From: Mesorhabditis belari
Taxonomy: Eukaryota; Nematoda; Chromadorea; Rhabditida; Rhabditidae
Assembly: GCA_958450365.1 (NCBI GenBank)
Contig: CAUEEP010000191.1
Location: 1 to 64,000 of the forward strand
DNA: 64,000 nucleotides
Reading direction: 5' to 3'
Shown here in pieces: positions 57,232 through 64,000 of this stretch. The number at the start of each line of letters is the position of its first letter. Position 1 is the stretch's first letter. A model generated the notes under the pieces. It ran no database searches, had not been told where the DNA came from, and saw nothing but the letters and a program-made list of their open reading frames with translations. The position numbers and the translations under genes were made by a program.

Positions 57232-57488
57232 CTAAATGATCAAAGTGACGGTATCACCATTCTTCAATTCGTACTTTTGCAATGGACCGGACTCGAGTTG
57301 GTTGCCATTGAAGAAAATATTTTGATCGGCTGGCTCGATTTTCAAAACATTTCGTCCTTCAGTTGTTCCACTTTTGCCTAAATTATTGGTTTTGAATGTT
57401 GATAACATTGTCAAAAACAAACATCATTGCCGATCGTGACTTTTTCGCGACGAGATTCACTCTCCTGGAAGTCGATGGTAATTTCCAT
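57232..57488 (-). CDS. Small ubiquitin-like protein, 2 exons
   Basis: Exons 57488-57419 and 57377-57232 join in phase to 71 residues: MEITIDFQESESRREKVTIG at the start, then NVLKIEPADQNIFFNGNQLE and KYELKNGDTVTLII at the end. The beta-grasp pattern and the ubiquitin-like segment (DQ..F.G.QLE..PL..Y....GDT..LI) fit a ubiquitin-like domain. There is no C-terminal Gly-Gly, so it is not conjugated in the ubiquitin way. The 5' half is duplicated at 39185-39580. Confidence 0.65.
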
Positions 57489-57738
57489 AGATTCTCTAAA
57501 ATGCAATCTATAAATTGACGAATCTTGCAAAACATGGCTCAGAAAAAGAATATAATATCAAGCCAAGTAATAGATTGGATTTTAACCAATTCCCCAGAAT
57601 TCGACCATTCTTAAACCTTTATTACTTCCAATAACAAAAAAAGAACGAACAAACAAAGCAATCGTAAATAAGTCAATAACACTAAGTTCATAATTGAAAA
57701 CAGATGAAAGACCTTCTCCTTGAAAATAGATTATACTA

Positions 57739-58960
57739 TTAGGTTGGTGGGAAAATAATCGAAATAAATAAGACTCAAACTTTGTCTTTGATTTTAAAAG
57801 TCCTTTTGCGTCATTGAAACTAAACTTTTAGCTAATTGTGATTGATATATGTTCTTCTCTTTTATGTTTTTTTACTTTACAATCAGTCTTTATTTTGAAT
57901 AAAAATTTAATGTTTTAAGGGCATGGATAAGGAAGAATTTTGGACACTTTTTTTCTACGAGTTCAAGCTTGGCCATACAGCAACAGAAGCGACTGGTAAT
58001 ATCAACAGGGCATTTGGCGATGGAAGTGTTTATTATGATATGGTCGCTTTTTGGTTTCGGCGATTTCACTCGGCCGATGGCCGATGAGACGTTTCATGAC
58101 AAGGAACGTCAAGGAAGGCCTCCCAGAGTTGACGATGAAGAATTGGAAAAACTGGTGGAAGGAGATTCGACCAAAACATCTCGGAATACGCACAGGACCT
58201 TCAGGTTGATCATTCAACAATTTTGGCTCATTTGAAATCAAGCGGAAAGGTAAAGAAGATGGAGCAATGGATCCCGGACGAATTAAGCGACTCGCAGAGG
58301 TTGCAGCGTTTGACAGCCGCCTCGACGCTTCTAATCCGAAATAAAAAAGATTCATTTCTGAATCGGATTGTCACGTGTGACAAAAAATGGATCCTATACG
58401 ACAACAGAAAAGGAAGATCCGAATGGCTCAGCAAAGATGAAAAGCCCAAGCGCACTGCAAAGCCAGAGATTCATCAAAAAAAAGGTGATGATTACCGTTT
58501 GGTGGTCCATTAAAGGAATAATACATTTTTCTTTCTTGAAAACAGAAAATTCTATGAATTCGGACTAATATATTTTGGAAATAGAAAAAATGCATACAAA
58601 ATTGACAATTTTGGATCCAGGTTTGGTGAATCGGAAAGGCCCTGTCTTGCTTCACGACAACGCTCGCCCGCACATTGCAACCAACACCATCAAAAAATTA
58701 AGCGAGCTGGGCTACGAAATTCTTAGTCACCCACCTTATGCATCAGATCTTTCTCCTACGGATTTCCACTTTTTCAAGCATCTGTGCCATTTTCTAGAAG
58801 AAAAACAGTTCAAGAATCAAGGCGAGCCCGAAAACGCTTTCCAGCAGTTTATCGACTCGAGAACCCCAAATTCCTATTCTGATGGAATTGTAAAACTTGT
58901 TTCACGTTGGCAGCAGTGTATAGATGCTGATGGTGACAACGAATTCCCTTGCATTGCCTT
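57739..58960 (+). pseudogene. Mariner (cecropia/SETMAR-like), decayed
   Basis: The left end TTAGGTTGGTGGGAAAATAA follows TA (57737-57738). Transposase begins MDKEEFWTLFFYEFKLGH at 57924, breaks near 58080 and 58510, and keeps VTCDKKWILYDN, LLHDNARPHIA and SDLSPTDFHFFKHL. The last motif has the third Asp. The right inverted end is not found. The final frame (58575-59213) runs about 85 residues past the usual transposase end into unrelated sequence. Confidence 0.85.
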
Positions 58961-59698
58961 GAATGGGATCATAAAATCGATATCTACGTCCTTGAAAATT
59001 CAGATCAAAGCCGTGTGTATGCGTCAGCAGAGTGAAGTCCAGTGTAAACGACATCCGCGTTACCATCTTGCACAGGCTCTAAAAAATGTTGGCATGCAAA
59101 AATGCTGTATTTTATGTTGGCATCGCCAGATCTTGGAATCATTTACTTTTCATTCAGAATATATCAAATTTTGGCTAAAAAACAAACCCAACATAACAGA
59201 AAAAAACCAATAGAATTTCCATTAGTTTATTGTTTTAAAATGCGCCTTTAATCTAATTGCGAAGCTAATTCCATTTCTAACCGAGTAAACTGTAAATAGA
59301 GTGACATCGTCAAAAACGCATACAGATCAAAAACGCATACAGTTATTGATCAGAACACTAAATGTAACATTATTTCTTCTTTTCAAACAACTATGATACT
59401 GAGAGAAAAAACCAAAACGTTTTATTCAAAAAAGAACTGCAGTTTTCCCTTAAAATTGTCAATAGCCTATTAAGAGCTTTTATACCTGCAAAATAGCAAG
59501 CACAAACTCGAAAAAAAAATAGATGGTGGTGGGGATAAAACTTCCTTTTTATTAAGCATTTTTCATTTGCGCCAATTTTCCTTTAATTTTCAGTGCACTT
59601 TAATCATCTACTTTTATTATGTTTTTGTTTAGACTCTTCGTGGATTCTTTTTCAGTATCTTGATTTCTCATTCTAATATTCATTTTATTTAGCGCAAC

Positions 59699-60386
59699 AT
59701 GGAAACTCAACTATGTTTCTTCGAAGACTTCGATTCGCTTGAAGTGACGCCAAGTTATCTGGAGCTGGGTCATAGAACCAAGCTTTTTCGTTTTGGTTAC
59801 CCGGATAATCGCGACCTTCGCAAATTTTCGGTGGAAACAATTGGAAAGATCCAGATTACATTGGCTGAAATGTTGTTACAGGTTGGTCATTTTCATTTCA
59901 GACTCGATTAAATTTTTATAAAATCAAAACTATGAAACCGAATACTTTGTGATAAGGAGAGATTGGGTATATGTTATTGGTCTATTTACCTTTAGGCTAA
60001 AGATGATGACTCTTGGTTTGGACTTCCTTCTGTGGCTCTATGCGTTCAATTTAACGACTTCATGAAGTTTGGTGATTTTATAACCAAAGTCGGAAATCTT
60101 GCACACTACCAACAGGTGATTTTCGCGATTATATCCTTACGAAGGTTGATTCATATTATTGTGTCAATTATTCAATTCTCTAGATTTCCAGAGTCTTTGA
60201 CTTAACTATTATTTTACAAGAGTCAACTATAATAACTCGTCAATTGATTAATTTTAGTTATTTCTACCTCCTGACGACTCAAAAGTTGATAAGGATTCCG
60301 AGGACGAAAACGATTTCGATGTTGAGGGAATTTATGGCCATGAGGATTCGGATGAACAAATGTTGGTTATATTTAAGTTATATTGA
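59699..60386 (+). CDS. Small protein A paralogue, 3 exons
   Basis: Exons 59699-59881, 59996-60115 and 60258-60386 give about 143 residues and are intact. Compared with the copy at 49357-50033 the changes are mostly conservative (VTPSYLELGHRTKLFRFGYP versus VTPNYVELGYKTKLFRFGYP). The acidic tail has a small insertion (EGIYGHEDSDE). Confidence 0.65.
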
Positions 60387-60512
60387 ATTAAGGCTTTCAT
60401 GAATTTCTCTATATCAACTTAATTGCATGTATTTTATTTCATTTTATTGGAATTCTTTTAGTTGCTTTTCTTATTCTGACTATGTAGAATAAAACTCATT
60501 TTCAGCCGCACG

Positions 60513-60908
60513 ATGAATCCAAGGTACAGCATTCTTCAGGATTACACTCACATGAATTTGACTCCAGGACATATTGAGATCACTGTTGCGGGCAAGACTT
60601 TACGATTCGCTCACCCAGCTGCTAATGCTCCGCGTCGTTTCACAAATGGAAAAAAGGCCATTCCACGCAAGTTCCAGGCGCTCCTGATTCCAGGCGTAAT
60701 CCTTCAGGTTATTATGGTCATATTTCAATAGATCCTTAATTTAACTGAAATTAGTTTTAATTTCTCTGATTTTAAGGGAAAGCCTCAACGGTCCCAGCAA
60801 TATCTGGATGTATGTGAAGTGGATTTGTACATTGAATTTGCAGACCTTGATCTTATTAGTCCATTGTCGATCGCCCTTAAGCGTGAAGGTTATGTCTACT
60901 ATGGTTAA
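60513..60908 (+). CDS. Small protein B paralogue, 2 exons
   Basis: Exons 60513-60707 and 60777-60908 give 108 residues: MNPRYSILQDYTHMNLTPGH, LRFAHPAANAPRRFTNGKKA, then CEVDLYIEFADLDL and YVYYG. Intact. The GKKAIPRK loop is longer than in the other copy. As there, exon 2 can be read in the gene D frame too (MYVKWICTLNLQTL). Confidence 0.6.
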
Positions 60909-62515
60909 GGTTAGTTGTTTTGATTGTAACAGCTAGTTATCATTGTATAATTGACTTTCATTATTATCATATGCTTTCTTACAACCCTTTATGATTACTA
61001 ATACAAAAGTATAGAATATAGAAAGGTAAATAAATCGTTTAGGTTACTTTAAATAAGATTTGTACTAAAAATTATTGAAACTTTGAGATTAGATAATCTA
61101 AATTGCAACTTCCATCACGACAATCAACCAACTTTTTTCATTTTTAGTTGCCCGTTTCCAATTATCATCTCATCAACGCCAGGAAATGATGATTGTTTTT
61201 CATACGTTCTGTTTGGTTATGCTTTATTCAAGCTAAAATAAATCTTTTTTTAAATTCTTGCTTGATCGAAATTCAAGATTTGAAATTCTAGCTGTTTGAA
61301 ATGGCTCATTTGTTAAAGTTTGACTTCATATTTCAGAATGACATTGAATTAGGTTTTGGTATCAGGTATCAAGTCTATGTATAACCGATTAACCGATTTT
61401 TCAACTTCATCCATTGACTTTAAAATTGATAGTTGCTTTCACACGTTGATCGATTCAGACAATTTTGTTAGGAGTTTATCATATCTCAAACTAAAGGAAA
61501 AGGCCCTATATCGTTTTTGAGAATTGTTTTTTTGATGATCCGACATAATATAATGAAGAAGCCGAGACATTGGCTCTGAAATTTTCATGGGATTTGAGGA
61601 AAAAATACTCGATTTTTAAAATCAAACTCGGAGAGGCAAAGCATAATCTTTGTCATATCGAGTATTGGGTTGGGGAGAATGAGTCGGCGCCAAACTTTAA
61701 AGGGACTTTTTTGCACACATAAAGCCTTCTTTAAACATACGTTTGGTTTCATCAAAAGGATCCACTATTTCTCTACAAAATGACTTTTGAGAAATTCCAC
61801 AAAGCTTTTCTTTCGTGGAGTTTATGAACTTCCAAACGCAGCTGCTTAAAATGGCAAAGAGTCCGACTTTGAACAGTTTCTTTCACATAAACCTTCTTTG
61901 GTGTTTATATAAAAAAGATAGAGCACATTCAATTACTTAAGTTGCCAAATTTGCAGGAAGATCCCACCAATGGTTTTTTCTAGATGACAGTTTGTAGTTT
62001 TTGTGAAAAAATGGCTTTTTCTTGAGCGGAGGCGCTGTTTGAATTTTCTTTTAAATGTCATTTTGTAGAGAATTAGTTAACCATTCTACTGATATCAAAC
62101 GCATATTATTTGACGAAGTCTGCTAGAAGTTTTAGACATTTTTTTGATTTTCGGCGCCGACTCATTATCCCCAACCCAATAGGTATCTGGTCGTAAAGCT
62201 AGACTCGCTGAAGTGTGTTAGTATCCATCTAGTCTTTCGCAATTTCTTTCAGTCTCTATCACTCTTTTGTTGCCTTTGTTCTGAAGATAAGTTTCCTTTT
62301 AGGTTCTCCAATACAAGGGCGATCACAACCAACTCGGCTACTGGTACAACTGGATCAAGTATGCGGATGGTCTCGAGAAGGATGTGACCGACTGTGAGAT
62401 TGTGCACTGTGGCGACTCATTCCCGATCTTCTGGCCGAACAGCCCGGAAGGACCCGTGCTTGGATATGTTGACAAAAAACCCAAGATTGCTTGGATCTCT
62501 CCGAGATTTTGTTAG
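60809..62515 (+). pseudogene. Gene D paralogue, truncated
   Basis: The D-frame first exon (MYVKWICTLNLQ..STMVK, to 60909) and second exon 62303-62515 (VLQYKGDHNQLGYWYNWIKY, CEIVHCGDSFPIFWPNSP) are recognisable. After IAWI the sequence changes to SPRFC and a stop. A second copy of the upstream intron segment (from GAGTAGGTATCTGGTCG) follows at 62516. The later exons are missing, and the intron has acquired a MITE. Confidence 0.75.
61665..62179. mobile_element. MITE family 3, with paralogous empty site
   Basis: Ends TTGGGTTGGGGAGAATGAGT, 515 bp, flanked by TA at 61663-61664 and 62180-62181. The undisrupted paralogue (minus strand near 48265) reads CGAGTAGGTATCTGG with a single TA, confirming the boundaries and target duplication. 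Confidence 0.95.
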
Positions 62516-62856
62516 GAGTAGGTATCTGGTCGTAAAGCTAGACTCGCTGAAGTGTGCTAGTATTCATCTAGTCTTTCGCAATTTCTTTCAGTCTCTATCA
62601 CTCTAACATGGAGAAAAATTGTGTTGAAAACTGAAAATTTTGTAACCCCACTTTGCGCATGGGAAGTTCGTAACGAAAGGGCTTTCTCCATTGAAATGGC
62701 TCCATTGAAAAATGTGAAGTCGAAATGTTTGCATTGATGAGGTACCTTTTGATTCTTGGACATTGGGGTAAACTTGATGATTTTAATTAAAAACTTGAGC
62801 TCTGGGTAGGTTCAAATATTGCTTATCTCAAATTCATTCGCCTCGGTTAATTTCAG

Positions 62857-63314
62857 GTCCCTCAGTCGAGCAAGGTGTTGGCTCCAACAGAGTCACCAAG
62901 CTTTGCTGAATTGCTTCGTTTCGCAGCTTTCAATCGCTCTCGCTCTCTAGAGGTAAGCATTATTGTTTGAATTGAAAATTTATACTTCTCGTACAGAATG
63001 CTCGATCTAAAGACGTTCACATGGGTATTTCATCAATGAGTCGCAGAGCTGGTGGGTTTTACTTTAATAATTGATGTGATTTTGTGAAATTTAGACACTT
63101 TTGATAGCTGTGTTGCTGCGATTCGACGGGATAAAAAATTTGCAATAACAGAGGTAATTGGTATTTTTTGTTTTTAGATAGAACCCTGAAAAATCCTAAA
63201 ATTTAGCAAATATTTAACTCTTAATTTTAGACGGTCGAGATTGTTGGTGAGGATCACGTTGTGATTGAGACTGAAATTAACGATATTGCGGATGCTTCTG
63301 CTGGCGACGCATGA
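62857..63314 (+). CDS. 3' exons of an unrecognised gene
   Basis: Exons 62857-62952, 62997-63051, 63095-63153 and 63231-63314 join in phase: VPQSSKVLAPTESPSFAELL, NRSRSLE, NARSKDVHMGISSMSRRA, DTFDSCVAAIRRDKKFAITE, TVEIVGEDHVVIETEINDIA and an acidic end. The first exon enters in phase 0, so 5' exons should exist upstream; they may lie in or beyond the duplicated block. No family recognised. Confidence 0.5.
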
Positions 63315-63460
63315 TCGACTGCAACTTGGCACTCAACATTCAACACCAATCATTGTCTCGATTGGTTCCATTTTGGTTCCGATTCGGTTCTCGTAAAATA
63401 CTTCAATATTACAATTGATATTCTAGGTACTGAGTTGGAACTAAGGCAGATCAAGACTCT

Positions 63461-63533
63461 TGCGCCGCCGGGACTCAAACCCCCGACCCTTTGCTTACCA
63501 GGCAACTGGGCTAACCACTACACCACAACGCAC
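63461..63533 (-). tRNA. tRNA-like sequence (apparent anticodon GGT)
   Basis: Minus strand shows a six-pair acceptor stem (TGCGTT with GGCGCA), a D-arm TGGTGTAGTGGTTAGCCC, an anticodon stem-loop TTGC-CTGGTAA-GCAA and a T-arm GGGTTTGAGTCCC. Anticodon GGT (Thr) is not normally used in eukaryotic nuclear genomes, and no CCA is expected. Likely a tRNA-derived relic or repeat. Confidence 0.5.
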
Positions 63534-64000
63534 TGATCTCCCTTACTTCAGAGGGAGTTAACGACTACTTTGAATCTTTCCAATTAGACTTCTTTTTGCA
63601 TTTATTTCTGCTCCAACAGTTCTTCTTGTTCATGCTTGTATTCGAATGTTTCCAACGCGTAACCCATTCCATTTCCTTTCAAATTTATCAAAATTTTAAC
63701 AACTCTAGCGCTCAAGTGAGTTTTGTAGAAAAAAATACAGCCAAATTTGAGGCGAAAATTGACAAAGTTTGAAAAATTGATTGTGACGCTGAAATAGATA
63801 GCTTTTCACAATGAAAAAATTCGTATTCTATCAAAAGATCCAGATTTCCCAGAGGAATCAAAACTTTTAAGCTGTTTTTCGTCTCTATCTAATATTTTTG
63901 ATTCCCTGCTTTGATTGAGTCATTTTTCCACACAAAATTCTAAATATTTTTCACACAATTTTTTTTTGAAGATGTCTAAATTACTCAACATTTTTTGACA
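63534..64000. other. Intergenic; dispersed repeat at the window edge
   Basis: No gene seen. The last 65 bases (ATATTTTTCACACAATTTTT, ACTCAACATTTTTTGACA) are repeated at about 37775-37835 upstream of the DUF281-like gene. Confidence 0.45.

Larger units (their letters stand above)
59518..62512 (+). repeat. Inverted segmental duplication of 47.9-50.2 kb
   Basis: The plus strand here matches the minus strand of 50216-47938: genes A and B, their introns, and the first exons of gene D. The copies differ by substitutions, indels and two insertions (61468-61653 and the MITE at 61665-62179). The two arms are about 9.3 kb apart. Confidence 0.9.

Noticed and set aside
63461..63533. Functional tRNA-Thr
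   Set aside because: Anticodon GGT is not expected in eukaryotic nuclear tRNA sets and the T-stem is mismatched, so I list it only as tRNA-like.

Overview
The window reads as transposon-rich, AT-rich nematode nuclear DNA. Genes are split into many short exons with GT..AG introns, often ending TTTNAG. A seven-transmembrane chemoreceptor-type gene, a DUF281-like secreted protein and abundant Tc1/mariner elements fit a rhabditid-type nematode, but I cannot name the species. I rebuilt genes by joining exons whose splice phases agree and whose products look like known families. No transcript data were used. Single open frames mostly show one exon each.

Layout. 1-8 kb: repeats, then an eight-exon 7TM receptor gene (+) whose introns hold a mariner, a mariner deletion derivative and several MITEs. 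9.3-17.4 kb: a complete 25-exon beta-mannosidase gene (-), with a DD37D (maT-like) transposon in a 3' intron. 17.6-22.4 kb: a 9-bp G-rich satellite, a TIR element carrying an 18S rRNA fragment, a broken gene fragment and a minisatellite. 22.7-32.6 kb: a 13-exon BPI/LBP-type lipid-binding protein gene (+), still open although its introns hold about ten transposon-derived insertions. 34.5-36.8 kb: a four-exon spherulin-4-like gene (-). 37.9-38.4 kb: a small secreted Cys-rich protein (+). 38.7-39.3 kb: an SLMAP-type FHA fragment joined to a duplicated piece of a ubiquitin-like gene.

39.6-46 kb: a mariner split by a TIR element that carries a two-exon gene of about 606 codons resembling an unclassified transposon protein. 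It is surrounded by a 1.75-kb inverted repeat. 45.5-50.0 kb (-): three small related genes (called A, B and C here) and a larger DM9/DUF3421-like gene (D). Part of this block is repeated in inverted orientation at 59.5-62.5 kb. 52.4-55.9 kb: a multi-exon gene of unknown function (+). 57.2-57.5 kb: a small ubiquitin-like gene (-). 57.7-59.2 kb: another decayed mariner. 62.9-63.3 kb: the 3' exons of an unknown gene. 63.5 kb: a tRNA-like sequence.

The host genes are unrelated housekeeping, secretory or sensory functions, and I see no operon-like cooperation. The main theme is mobile DNA remodelling introns and duplicating or capturing pieces of host genes. The strongest candidates for something undescribed are the 41.5-44.9 kb element, the A/B/C small-protein family, and the exon that seems to be read in two frames by genes B and D.
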